Assembly: GCA_947088515.1 (NCBI GenBank)
Contig: CAMUHA010000067.1
Span: forward strand, 1 to 14,938
DNA: 14,938 bases
Direction of reading: 5' to 3'
Origin: an uncultured bacterium
GTDB taxonomy: Bacteria > Bacillota > Clostridia > Lachnospirales > Lachnospiraceae
Shown here: piece by piece, positions 1-6,793 of the stretch
Layout of the letters: each line of letters opens with the position of its first letter
How positions within the stretch are numbered: the first letter of the stretch is position 1
The notes under the pieces: generated by a model
Told to the model about the DNA's origin: nothing
Seen by the model: the letters and a program-made list of their open reading frames with translations, nothing else
The model's database searches: none
Made by a program: the position numbers and the translations under genes

Positions 1-485
1 CCACACAAATAAATTCCCTGTGACATTCCTTCTAAATAGCTGTATCCAAACACCATATAGGCCACAAATACAAATACGGCTCCTATAATACTAAAAACAT
101 GAATGCCTACCTTAAACTCCATATTGTGCTTCTGTTTTTTATTTTGAATACTATCCTGTGGAAGCATTGTACCTGCCATATCGTTTCCAGCCTGCAGCTG
201 CCTGGTAGGTTCTGCCGGTTTATGCTCCATACGCCTGCAGTATTCCTGATAGCTCCGGCGCGCTTCACAGTCTACCTGCTTTGGGGTTGCTCTTCCACTT
301 TCCAGGTCCTTCATCATCTGATTTAGATAGGTATCATACATCGGGTCTTTTGAAAGCTGCATAAGCTGCCGCAGTCTTGACCTTACTCCTTCTTTGTATT
401 CCAGAAATTCCGCTTCCCTGCGCAGCCTTTCCGCCCTGTCCAGGTCATTAATATTCCGATTATTTCCCTGTTTTTGCTCTTTCAT
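1..485 (-). CDS. Membrane protein, DUF2339-like, C-terminus cut by window edge
   Basis: The reading frame is open from about 485 down to base 1 and leaves the window, so only the first ~161 residues are visible. Residues 1-120 are hydrophilic and strongly charged, rich in Arg, Lys, Glu and Gln, and probably form a cytoplasmic, partly helical region. From about residue 127 a hydrophobic segment begins (VGIHVFSIIGAVFVFVAYMV), followed by a short loop and what looks like the start of a second helix. This layout, a charged N-terminus followed by many membrane helices, recalls the DUF2339 class of multi-pass proteins, but that link is by impression only. Two ATGs are possible. The one at 497 sits 1 base after AAGGAG, which is too close; the one at 485 is 13 bases from it, so 485 is preferred. 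It starts 42 bases after the sensor kinase stop on the same strand, so it may be the third gene of that operon. Function unknown. Confidence 0.6.
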   Translation of the reverse strand, partial: MKEQKQGNNRNINDLDRAERLRREAEFLEYKEGVRSRLRQLMQLSKDPMYDTYLNQMMKDLESGRATPKQVDCEARRSYQEYCRRMEHKPAEPTRQLQAGNDMAGTMLPQDSIQNKKQKHNMEFKVGIHVFSIIGAVFVFVAYMVFGYSYLEGMSQGIYLC

Positions 486-527
486 CCTTATAACCATGCT
501 CCTTTCCAAAGCCTTCTGCAAGTCTAA

Positions 528-2012
528 TTATTTATAGTTTTCTTTTGAGGTATCCAACTCAAACCAAAATTCCACACCATTCGTGTAATTTGTTACCCCA
601 TATTCCTGGTTCATTGCTTCCATACTTGCTTTAACAATGGACAATCCAACTCCACTGCCACCATACTTCCTTGTCCTGGCTTTATCTACTTTATAAAATT
701 TTTCCCAGATATGGGGTATGCTCTCTTCTGGTATAGGTAAACCTGTATTAAAAACAGAAACTCTCACCGACTCTTCCCTCAATGTTAACTTAACATCAAT
801 TACCTTATCTCCTGCAACATGGTTTACCGCATTGCTGAAATAATTGCCAAAAACCTCCTCCACCATAAATTCATCTGCCCACACATGTATTGGCGGATAC
901 TTGGCCTTTTGCAGTCTGATTTCCTTCTGCCTGCATAAAATTGCTGCTGATTGAAGGTAATTGTCTATAAGAGCTGTAATGTCAAAACGTTCCACTGTAA
1001 CAGCATCATTGCCAAACTCTAACTGGTTTAATGTAAGAAGCTTCTTAACCATATCATTCATTTTGGAAGCTTCATCCATTATAACCTCACAGTAAAAATC
1101 CCTGCTTTCCGCATCATCATTAATCTCTTCTCTTAACCCTTCCGCATACCCCTGTATCAGAGCTATAGGTGTTTTTAGCTCATGAGAGACATTGGACAAA
1201 AATTCCTTCCGCATCTCATCAATTTTGTTTTTCTTTTCAATATCCCTCTCCAGCTCATTATTGGCGCTTTTAAGTTCTGATATGGTTGTTTCAAGCGTTT
1301 CTGATAGTTCATTGATATTCTGCCCCAACAGAGCAATTTCTGTTTTGCTGTTTCCAGTATACTTTGCATCAAAATCCAAATGCCTCATGCGTTCTGAAAT
1401 CCTGGTAAGTTCCATAATAGGTTCTGTTATTTTTCGGGAAACCAACAAAATAATAAGTGCGCTAAATAATGCGGACCCCACTCCCACATAGGCAAGAAAA
1501 CGATTTGCCAGAGAAACGCTTTCCCTGATTCCCTCTAAAGGACTTCTAAGCAAAAACAGATTTCCATTATCCAAAATCCCCCACATGTCAATATATTCCA
1601 GCTGGGTCCTGTTATCCAGCTCTATACACATTTCATAGTTTGGTTCATTTGTAAGCATTTTGGTTTTGAATGGATGTTCTTTTTTAAATAAATAATCAAG
1701 CAGCTGTCTGCTTAAAATTTCATAATCATTCATGGATGTCTTAATTGTCCTTGTTTGTGCATCCAATAAAATAATATTAATATTATTTTTTCCACAGATT
1801 TTCTGAAATTCAATATCAAAAGCATCAGAGTCAATTGCACCTTCATTTGATGCCGTATTTATAATCTGGTAGGCATTCATCATTACTTTTTGTTTGTTAC
1901 TAAGATAATATCTCTCCAAAAAAGTATTATTGATAAACCAGCATAAAAGAATTGTTCCCATCATCAGACAACCAAATACAAGCGCAAACTGCCGCCGGAT
2001 TGAAAATTTCAT
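528..2012 (-). CDS. Sensor histidine kinase with HAMP domain
   Basis: A 494-residue membrane-bound sensor kinase. It autophosphorylates on a histidine and passes the phosphate to the response regulator encoded just upstream. Residues 8-28 form the first membrane helix, 30-165 an extracytoplasmic sensor region, and 172-192 the second helix. A HAMP linker follows (about 193-245) and then a coiled segment. The dimerisation/phosphoacceptor motif is SNVSHELKTP with His277. The ATPase domain has its N box around NYFSNAVNHV (390-399), a G1 box FNTGLPIPEE (421-430) and a G2 box GGSGVGLSIV (451-460). In the G1 box the common Asp is Asn, a variant I believe occurs in VanS-like kinases of Firmicutes. 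The ligand cannot be told from sequence. The outside domain has no motif I recognise. The gene begins 5 bases after the regulator stop, so the two are almost certainly co-transcribed. Confidence 0.95.
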   Translation of the reverse strand: MKFSIRRQFALVFGCLMMGTILLCWFINNTFLERYYLSNKQKVMMNAYQIINTASNEGAIDSDAFDIEFQKICGKNNINIILLDAQTRTIKTSMNDYEILSRQLLDYLFKKEHPFKTKMLTNEPNYEMCIELDNRTQLEYIDMWGILDNGNLFLLRSPLEGIRESVSLANRFLAYVGVGSALFSALIILLVSRKITEPIMELTRISERMRHLDFDAKYTGNSKTEIALLGQNINELSETLETTISELKSANNELERDIEKKNKIDEMRKEFLSNVSHELKTPIALIQGYAEGLREEINDDAESRDFYCEVIMDEASKMNDMVKKLLTLNQLEFGNDAVTVERFDITALIDNYLQSAAILCRQKEIRLQKAKYPPIHVWADEFMVEEVFGNYFSNAVNHVAGDKVIDVKLTLREESVRVSVFNTGLPIPEESIPHIWEKFYKVDKARTRKYGGSGVGLSIVKASMEAMNQEYGVTNYTNGVEFWFELDTSKENYK

Positions 2013-2017
2013 AAACT

Positions 2018-2698
2018 TTATACCTCTGACTCAAATTTGTACCCCATCCCCCAAATTGTTTTTATCAGGTCACCTTTTTCCCCCATCTTGCTGCGCAGTT
2101 TCTTCACATGGGTATCAATCGTTCTTGCATCGCCAAAATAATCATAGTTCCACACATTGTTTAATATTTTTTCACGTGATAGCGCAATCCCTTTGTTTTC
2201 TACAAAATATGCCAAAAGTTCAAACTCTTTATAACTTAAGTCCACAGGTTTGTTATCAATTGCAACACTGTGCGCCGCTTTATTAATAATAATACCTCCA
2301 GCCTCAATAGTTTCATCTTTTCCAAGCTGGTTTGTCCGGCGCAGGATGGCTTCCACCCTAGCTACCAGTATTTTAGGGCTAAAAGGCTTAGAAATATATT
2401 CATCTACTCCCAGCTGAAACCCCTGCAGTTCATCCCTTTCATCTGATTTGGCTGTAAGCATAATAATAGGGACTTTGGAATACTGCCTAATCTCCCGGCA
2501 CACTTCCCAGCCATCTATTTCCGGCATCATCACATCCAGGATAATAAGCGCAATATCTTTTTGTCCATAGAATACATCAAGAGCCTTGCTGCCATCCTCT
2601 GCCTCCAAAACCTCATAATTATTTTTTGTCAGGAAGTCTTTAACTAATTTGCGCATTCTGGATTCATCATCCACCACAAGAATTTTCAGTCTCTCCAC
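2018..2698 (-). CDS. OmpR/PhoB-family response regulator
   Basis: A DNA-binding response regulator, partner of the adjacent sensor kinase. The receiver domain carries the acidic pair in ILVVDDE, the phosphoacceptor Asp in IILDVMMPEIDGW (Asp55 with the start used here), a conserved Thr in IIMLTA and the Lys in YISKPF. A winged-helix domain of the Trans_Reg_C type fills the C-terminal 95 residues, with the typical ending RTIDTHVKKLRSKMG and IWGMGYKFE. Start choice: an ATG at 2722 gives an 8-residue extension but has no ribosome site in front. A GTG at 2698 has AGAGG 8 bases upstream and gives the usual N-terminus (V/M)ERLKILVVDDE. I therefore prefer GTG 2698 (226 residues), with ATG 2722 as the alternative. 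A sigma-A-like promoter lies just upstream. Target genes are unknown; the membrane protein after the kinase is a natural candidate for the same regulon. Confidence 0.93.
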   Translation of the reverse strand: MERLKILVVDDESRMRKLVKDFLTKNNYEVLEAEDGSKALDVFYGQKDIALIILDVMMPEIDGWEVCREIRQYSKVPIIMLTAKSDERDELQGFQLGVDEYISKPFSPKILVARVEAILRRTNQLGKDETIEAGGIIINKAAHSVAIDNKPVDLSYKEFELLAYFVENKGIALSREKILNNVWNYDYFGDARTIDTHVKKLRSKMGEKGDLIKTIWGMGYKFESEV

Positions 2699-2772
2699 TA
2701 ACTTGTCCTCTCTGATACTCATTGCAATATCTGTTTTAATCAGGAAATCAAATGATATTATTTAGCCGTCTT

Positions 2773-2800
2773 ATTATAGTATACTGCAAAATTATGTAAA
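2773..2800 (-). promoter_or_regulatory. Sigma-A-like promoter of the two-component operon
   Basis: Read on the minus strand, TTTACA (2795-2800) is followed after 16 bases by a perfect TATAAT (2773-2778). Transcription would start near 2766, leaving a leader of about 45-70 bases depending on which start codon is used. No obvious operator repeat is seen around it. Confidence 0.7.
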
Positions 2801-2824
2801 AACTGTGAAATCTGTTCTTCGGCG

Positions 2825-3412
2825 TCAATTACCAGATTGTTCATTCAAAAAAGTTTCGTTATCTGTTCCATTTAACAGCTCTGCTTCTTTTTTCTTTAAT
2901 TCCTGTTCCCGTTTGGTCAGTTCCTGCTCCCAGGAGGCATATTCATTTAGTATTACTCTTTTATAATTTAAAATATTGGGATTATTCCCGCTTAACGCAA
3001 TACCAAACATTGCAAGCACAAGCCCTGCCAGTACAAAATTTAGTATTATTGAAATTTTTCCTTTGTCTGATTTTGTCTTTTTACCAGAAGAAATAATTCT
3101 CTGTGCTGCCTCTTCTTTCTTACCATTTTTTAGAGTAAAGTTAAAATACATTGGAACTGGCCTTATTTTTTCCTCCGCAACCCCCAAAAGACGCAGTTTT
3201 TCCTGTAATTTAAGTAAATAGGTCCAGCCTATAGGCGTCACAAATATTTTTTGATCCAATATCTTGTCATAAGCTGCCAACATTCCCGGCCCGTTCCTGC
3301 CCTCCAGCTTTGACTCAAAATATTCTGCCTGTTTCTGCTCTTTTTGTGCCTGTTTCACATCTTCTTTTGAATTGAAATAATATCCGCCCACAAAATATTC
3401 TTTGTCTGCCAT
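2825..3412 (-). CDS. Hypothetical single-pass membrane protein with C-terminal coiled coil
   Basis: I do not recognise this 195-residue protein. It begins MADKEYFVGGYYF at ATG 3412, preceded by AAGGAGG with a 6-base spacer. Longer in-frame starts up to 3520 lie in a GC-rich non-coding stretch and are rejected. Residues 1-50 contain a charged helix rich in Lys, Gln and Glu. Residues 50-105 include a more conserved-looking part (IFVTPIGWTYLLKLQEKL, and PVPMYFNFTL). Residues 106-118 are strongly basic, and a single membrane helix spans about 119-141. Residues 157-181 form a highly charged coiled coil (WEQELTKREQELKKKEAEL). By the positive-inside rule the basic N-terminal half should be cytoplasmic and the coiled coil outside. 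It lies between the tmRNA terminator and the two-component promoter, with no close operon partner. Function unknown. Confidence 0.8.
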   Translation of the reverse strand: MADKEYFVGGYYFNSKEDVKQAQKEQKQAEYFESKLEGRNGPGMLAAYDKILDQKIFVTPIGWTYLLKLQEKLRLLGVAEEKIRPVPMYFNFTLKNGKKEEAAQRIISSGKKTKSDKGKISIILNFVLAGLVLAMFGIALSGNNPNILNYKRVILNEYASWEQELTKREQELKKKEAELLNGTDNETFLNEQSGN

Positions 3413-3420
3413 AGGTTCCC

Positions 3421-3542
3421 TCCTTGCTGCATATTTCCTCTCCGCGTCCGTGTGCAATCGAGTAGGGAAGAGCCATCTTTCCCTGCCCATGCGCCGGGCG
3501 TTGTCAGCTTGCTGACACATTTCATTTGGACGCCCGTGTGCA
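3421..3542 (-). repeat. GC-rich intergenic block with nested inverted repeats
   Basis: This stretch separates the ssrA terminator from the small membrane-protein gene. By hand count it is about 57% GC, clearly above the flanking genes. On the minus strand it holds GGGCGT and ACGCCC (outer arms) around TGTCAG-CAAG-CTGACA (inner hairpin). A 12-base near-identical direct repeat lies at 3445-3456 and 3531-3542 (11 of 12 match). No convincing promoter is visible. It could be a structured leader of the gene at 3412 or an interspersed intergenic repeat; one copy cannot tell which. Confidence 0.4.
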
Positions 3543-3569
3543 TAAAAAAAGTCCCAGGCAATATGCCTG
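3543..3569 (-). terminator. Probable intrinsic terminator downstream of ssrA
   Basis: On the minus strand, CAGGCA-TAT-TGCCTG forms a 6-base-pair hairpin (3555-3569). It is followed after GGGAC-like spacing (4 bases) by seven T residues (3544-3550). It lies about 60 bases past the mature tmRNA 3' end and would end the ssrA precursor transcript. The gap between stem and T tract is slightly longer than ideal. Confidence 0.55.
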
Positions 3570-3593
3570 AAACGGCGTTACTCTGGCTTATCT

Positions 3594-3621
3594 GCCGGAC
3601 ATATACCTCCATATGTCCGGC
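3594..3621 (-). repeat. Perfect 11-bp inverted repeat in the ssrA 3' trailer
   Basis: GCCGGACATAT (minus strand, 3611-3621) pairs perfectly with ATATGTCCGGC (3594-3604) across a 6-base loop GGAGGT. It begins 10 bases after the mature tmRNA end and comes before the likely terminator. No T tract follows, so it is not itself a standard terminator. It may guide 3' processing of pre-tmRNA or protect the transcript. Confidence 0.6.
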
Positions 3622-3630
3622 GCCTTTTGA

Positions 3631-3976
3631 TGGAATAGGCGGGAGTCGAACCCGCGTCCAAAGACCTATTCCCTGTCCTTCTACTATCATAGTCGATTAT
3701 TCCGGGAAACCCTCATTCCCTCCTAAACCTGGAAACCGACACCCTGGTTTATTCAGTAGCTTCATAATACGCCCACAGGTGCAAAGCTTAGCCCATATCG
3801 TTTCCTGCATAGTCGATGCCCGATTCCTAATGTGCAGGTGCATCAGGCCGGACAGCTGCCCTTAGGCAGCGTATGCTAAATTATCTTCAGCGTTTATATT
3901 TATTTTTGCGATTTAACGCATCGCCTGCGGATAGCTTCTCCAGCTGCAAGACCCCTGTCGAAACCTTTACTATCCC
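3631..3976 (-). ncRNA. ssrA: Transfer-messenger RNA (tmRNA)
   Basis: A 346-base tmRNA, which rescues stalled ribosomes together with SmpB by acting first as an alanyl-tRNA and then as a short message. The 5' end GGGATAG (3970-3976) pairs with CTATTCC near the 3' end to give a 7-bp acceptor stem with one G-U pair. The conserved 5' element GTTTCGACAGGGG and the T arm GGACGCGGGTTCGACTCCCGC are both present. The 3' discriminator is A, and the next genomic bases are TCA rather than CCA, so the CCA tail must be added afterwards. The message part encodes a 9-residue tag (listed separately). The stop codon lies in a GCTGCC-TAAG-GGCAGC hairpin, as is usual in tmRNA. A 10-base repeat, ATCGACTATG, occurs twice in the pseudoknot region (3688-3697 and 3808-3817). 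It is divided from smpB by its own promoter. Confidence 0.97.
3862..3891 (-). other. tmRNA proteolysis-tag reading frame (AEDNLAYAA)
   Basis: Inside ssrA, the frame GCT GAA GAT AAT TTA GCA TAC GCT GCC TAA reads AEDNLAYAA and stop. It would be added to stalled proteins after the alanine carried by tmRNA itself. The C-terminal hydrophobic AYAA end fits the ClpXP-type degradation signal known for tmRNA tags. The resume codon is assigned by analogy, as GCT after ATAAAC. An in-frame GCA lies 5 codons earlier and would give a longer tag, but this is less likely. Confidence 0.85.
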
Positions 3977-3988
3977 TTAATTAATTTT

Positions 3989-4017
3989 ATTATAATCAAC
4001 CGGATGTTAAATTGCAA
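3989..4017 (-). promoter_or_regulatory. Sigma-A-like promoter of ssrA
   Basis: Minus-strand TTGCAA (4012-4017), a 17-base spacer and TATAAT (3989-3994). The expected start near 3982 is only about 6 bases before the mature tmRNA 5' end (3976), so little 5' trimming would be needed. This is the best-formed promoter in the window, as expected for an abundant RNA. Confidence 0.85.
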
Positions 4018-4039
4018 TATCTGAAATTAACTTGTTTTA

Positions 4040-4063
4040 AAAGATTCAAGTCCCGGCCGGGAC
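4040..4063 (-). terminator. Possible terminator of the secG-rnr-smpB transcript
   Basis: A 14-base perfect palindrome, GTCCCGGCCGGGAC (4050-4063), starts 15 bases after the smpB stop codon and can fold as a GC-rich hairpin. The minus-strand sequence after it is TTGAATCTTTT, T-rich but interrupted. It would separate smpB from the ssrA promoter that follows. Confidence 0.5.
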
Positions 4064-4078
4064 AGGCTTAGGCATTCT

Positions 4079-4546
4079 TTACCCCTTTAGCCTGATTTTC
4101 ATTTCTTTTTCGGCTTCTCTTCTCTGGTCCTTTTTGGCAATATCCTGCCGTTTGTCATACAGTTTTTTACCCTTGGCCAATCCAATCTCAATTTTGGCCC
4201 TTCCATCTGAAAAGTATACCTGAAGAGGAACAATGGTATAGCCTTTTTCCGAACTGTTTCCAATTAGTTTTCGTATCTGCTGCTTGTGCAAAAGCAGCTT
4301 TCTTACCCTAAGCGGGTCCTTATTAAAAATATTCCCTTTTTCATAAGGACTTATGTGCATACCATAAATAAATATTTCCCCCTCCTCTATCCGGACAAAT
4401 GCTTCTTTTACACTGCATTTTCCCATACGCAGGGATTTCACTTCCGTTCCATGCAAAACCAGCCCGGCTTCGTACTTTTCCTCTATAAAATAATCATGGT
4501 ATGCCTTCTTGTTGTTTGCTACAAGTTTTTTTTCATCCTTCGCCAT
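4079..4546 (-). CDS. smpB: SsrA-binding protein SmpB
   Basis: A 155-residue SmpB, the usual length. SmpB binds the tRNA-like part of tmRNA and places it in the empty A site of stalled ribosomes. Family motifs are visible: NKKAYHDYFIEEKYEAGLVL and HGTEVKSLR near the N-terminus, NFNKDP-like NIFNKDPLR in the middle, and the basic tail GKKLYDKRQDIAKKDQRR. This tail is known to enter the mRNA channel. Start: ATG 4546 gives MAKDEKK, the common N-terminus, with a G-rich stretch (AAGGGG, 12 bases away, and GGGG closer) as a poor ribosome site. Upstream in-frame ATGs at 4558 and 4612 would add residues with no family likeness, and the latter overlaps the end of rnr. It lies 46 bases after rnr and directly precedes ssrA, so partner RNA and protein are adjacent. 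Confidence 0.95.
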   Translation of the reverse strand: MAKDEKKLVANNKKAYHDYFIEEKYEAGLVLHGTEVKSLRMGKCSVKEAFVRIEEGEIFIYGMHISPYEKGNIFNKDPLRVRKLLLHKQQIRKLIGNSSEKGYTIVPLQVYFSDGRAKIEIGLAKGKKLYDKRQDIAKKDQRREAEKEMKIRLKG

Positions 4547-4592
4547 ATTCCCCACCATCCCCTTTCTCCCAGGCAGCGCCGCGACTTTGCCA

Positions 4593-6746
4593 TCACTCTT
4601 CTTCTGGTGCAAGTATAAAATCTATGCTTTTATCAAATATGCTGACACCGCTTACCATAATCTTTATCTTCTGCCCCAGTTTAAAGCATCTTTTGGTGTC
4701 TCGGCCTATCATCTCATACGTTTCTTCATTATAGCAAAAGTAATCTCCTTCAAGCTTTGACACATGGATTAAACCTTCCACTGTATTTGGCAGCTCCACA
4801 TAAATTCCCCAGGCTGTGATACCTGAAATAACACCTTCAAATATCTGGCCTATTTTCCTCTCCATATACTGGACTTTTTTCAGTTTATCGGTATCCCTCT
4901 CTGCTTCATCTGCTCTTCGTTCCATCTGGGAAGAATGTTTTGCCACCTCAGGCAAAATACCATTATAATGGTCAATTTTTTCCACAGTAAGTTTTCCACG
5001 AAGCTGCTCTTTAATAATCCGGTGTATCTGTAAATCCGGATATCTTCTAATAGGAGACGTAAAATGACAATAATATTGACATGCAAGGCCAAAGTGTCCG
5101 GTGCAGTCTACAGAATATTGCGCCCGTTTCATGCTCCGCAACGTTAGTCTGCTAATCAACGCCTCTTGCGGCGTTCCCTCTATCTTTCCAAGAAGTTTCT
5201 GGATTTCTTTGGGATGTATCTCATTGTCACCACTTTTCACTTTAATATGATAGCCAAAATTATTAATAAAAGTCCCAAGCTTTAAAATTTTCTCTAAATC
5301 AGGGTAGTCATGGGTCCGGTACACAAAGGGGGATTCCATCCAGTAAAAATGCTGGGCAACTGTTTCATTGGCAAGCAGCATAAAATCCTCAATGATTTTG
5401 GTCGCTGCATTTCTTTCATAGGGCTTAATGGACAGCGGCGCTCCGTCCTTATCCAGTATAATCTTGCTTTCAGGAAAATCAAAATCTATAGAGCCACGCT
5501 TTTTTCTGCTTTCCCTGACAATGTCAGATAGTTCTTTCATCAGTAAAAACATGGGAACCAGTTCCTTATAGCGCTCTTTTGTTTCTTCATCGCCCTCCAG
5601 AATAGAGTTTACGTCTGTATAGGACATTCTCTGGTTTACGTTTATAACAGACTCTGCAATTTCATAATCCAGCACTCTTCCTTTCTGGTCCAGTGTTATC
5701 AGGCAGCTTAACGCAAGTCTGTCTTCCCCCATATTTAAAGAACAAATTCCGTTTGATAATGTATGGGGAAGCATGGGAATTACCCGGTCTACCAGATAGA
5801 CGCTGGTTCCCCGTCTAAGAGCCTCCCTGTCAAGAACAGAATTTTCCTGCACATAATTTGTCACGTCCGCAATGTGTACTCCCAGAAAATACTTACCTTC
5901 TTCTTTTGAAAGGCTGACTGCATCATCCAAATCCTTTGCATCCTCACCGTCTATTGTCACCATCTGCATTCTGCAAAAGTCCCTGCGGCCTTCCCTGTCT
6001 TTTTCACTTACTTCCTTTGAAACACGCTGGGCCTGATTTAATGCTTTCTCTGGAAATTCCACAGGAAGGTCATACCCTTTCACTATAGAAAGAATATCCA
6101 CACCTGGGTCATTTACATGACCTAAAATCTCAATGATTTTCCCTTCCGGCTTATGCTTTTTGTCCCCGTAGCTGGTCAGCTCCACCACTACTTTATGTCC
6201 TGTAACTGCCCCTTTAGAACGTTCCTTAGGAACAAAAATATCCACAGGAATTTTATCACTGTCAGGGACCACAAATCCAAAACTGCCTGCATGGTCATAG
6301 GTTCCAACCAACTTTGAAAGACCGTGGGAGCAAATGGCTACTACCCTTGCCTCCTGCCGTCTGCCCTTCTGCTCTTTTAGCAGCTCCACCTGCACAGTGT
6401 CTTTATGGAAAGCGCCGTTTACTTCTTCTTCCGGTATATAAAGGTCCTGGTCCCTTCCTTCTATTTCCACAAACCCAAAGCCTCTTGCATTACTTATAAA
6501 GGTTCCTGTCAGCCCTTCTTCTCTCCCATCACTTTTAACATATTTTGCCCGTTTAGTGATTTGAAGTTTTCCCTCTAAAACAAGTTCCTTTAATATCTCT
6601 TTAAGTTCCCCTCTCTCCTCTGGCTTCACCTGCATAAAGGCCGCAAGCTCTTTCTCCTTCATGGGAACATAATAATCGTCCTCCATAAGCTGGATGATTA
6701 AATTTTTTCTTTTATCCCTTATTTCCTGTCTGTTATCTGTCTTCAC
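4593..6746 (-). CDS. rnr: Ribonuclease R
   Basis: A 717-residue 3'-to-5' exoribonuclease of the RNase II/R family, which degrades structured RNA and is known to remove non-stop mRNAs during trans-translation. Domains in order: an N-terminal winged helix (about 10-75), two cold-shock domains (about 80-140 and 145-210, each with a GFGFV or SFGFV core), the RNB catalytic domain (about 255-600) and a C-terminal S1 domain (about 632-710). The metal-binding Asp cluster is in TIDGEDAKDLDDA (Asp266, 272, 274, 275), and the conserved FTSPIRRYPDLQIHR is near 562-576. The S1 domain ends almost at the C-terminus, so the long Lys-rich tail of enterobacterial RNase R is absent. The start codon is GTG (6744-6746) with TAGGAG 4 bases upstream. 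An ATG two bases earlier is out of frame and runs straight into TGA. It follows secG after a hairpin and precedes smpB. Confidence 0.96.
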   Translation of the reverse strand: MKTDNRQEIRDKRKNLIIQLMEDDYYVPMKEKELAAFMQVKPEERGELKEILKELVLEGKLQITKRAKYVKSDGREEGLTGTFISNARGFGFVEIEGRDQDLYIPEEEVNGAFHKDTVQVELLKEQKGRRQEARVVAICSHGLSKLVGTYDHAGSFGFVVPDSDKIPVDIFVPKERSKGAVTGHKVVVELTSYGDKKHKPEGKIIEILGHVNDPGVDILSIVKGYDLPVEFPEKALNQAQRVSKEVSEKDREGRRDFCRMQMVTIDGEDAKDLDDAVSLSKEEGKYFLGVHIADVTNYVQENSVLDREALRRGTSVYLVDRVIPMLPHTLSNGICSLNMGEDRLALSCLITLDQKGRVLDYEIAESVINVNQRMSYTDVNSILEGDEETKERYKELVPMFLLMKELSDIVRESRKKRGSIDFDFPESKIILDKDGAPLSIKPYERNAATKIIEDFMLLANETVAQHFYWMESPFVYRTHDYPDLEKILKLGTFINNFGYHIKVKSGDNEIHPKEIQKLLGKIEGTPQEALISRLTLRSMKRAQYSVDCTGHFGLACQYYCHFTSPIRRYPDLQIHRIIKEQLRGKLTVEKIDHYNGILPEVAKHSSQMERRADEAERDTDKLKKVQYMERKIGQIFEGVISGITAWGIYVELPNTVEGLIHVSKLEGDYFCYNEETYEMIGRDTKRCFKLGQKIKIMVSGVSIFDKSIDFILAPEEE

Positions 6747-6759
6747 ATTTCTCCTATCG

Positions 6760-6788
6760 AAAAAGGCATTCTTTTACAAGAATGCCTT
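6760..6788 (-). terminator. Hairpin between secG and rnr, weak terminator or processing site
   Basis: On the minus strand AAGGCATTCTT-GTAA-AAGAATGCCTT forms a perfect 11-bp stem (6763-6788) that starts 5 bases after the secG stop. Only three T residues follow the stem (6760-6762), so it is probably a leaky terminator or an RNA-stability element. It may set secG expression above that of rnr and smpB. It ends about 6 bases before the rnr Shine-Dalgarno. Confidence 0.65.
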
Positions 6789-6793
6789 AAGTC

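Noticed and set aside
99..326. Plus-strand open frame of 75 codons
   Set aside because: It lies antisense to the clearly coding minus-strand membrane protein, has no ribosome site and no recognisable features.
528..2722. Vancomycin-resistance VanR/VanS pair
   Set aside because: Domain style is similar, but no van ligase or dipeptidase genes are nearby, so a resistance role is not supported.
3413..3520. N-terminal extension of the 195-residue protein (MCQQADNARR...)
   Set aside because: It lies in GC-rich, repeat-containing intergenic sequence. The ATG at 3412 has a strong AAGGAGG, while the upstream ATG has none.
3631..3660. Possible tRNA gene or integration site at the tRNA-like end of ssrA
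   Set aside because: The T arm belongs to tmRNA itself. No second copy of the ssrA 3' end and no integrase gene are present, so there is no evidence of an inserted element.
3355..3865. Open frames of 111 and 137 codons over the ssrA region
   Set aside because: They overlap the tmRNA gene on either strand and are by-products of its structured sequence.
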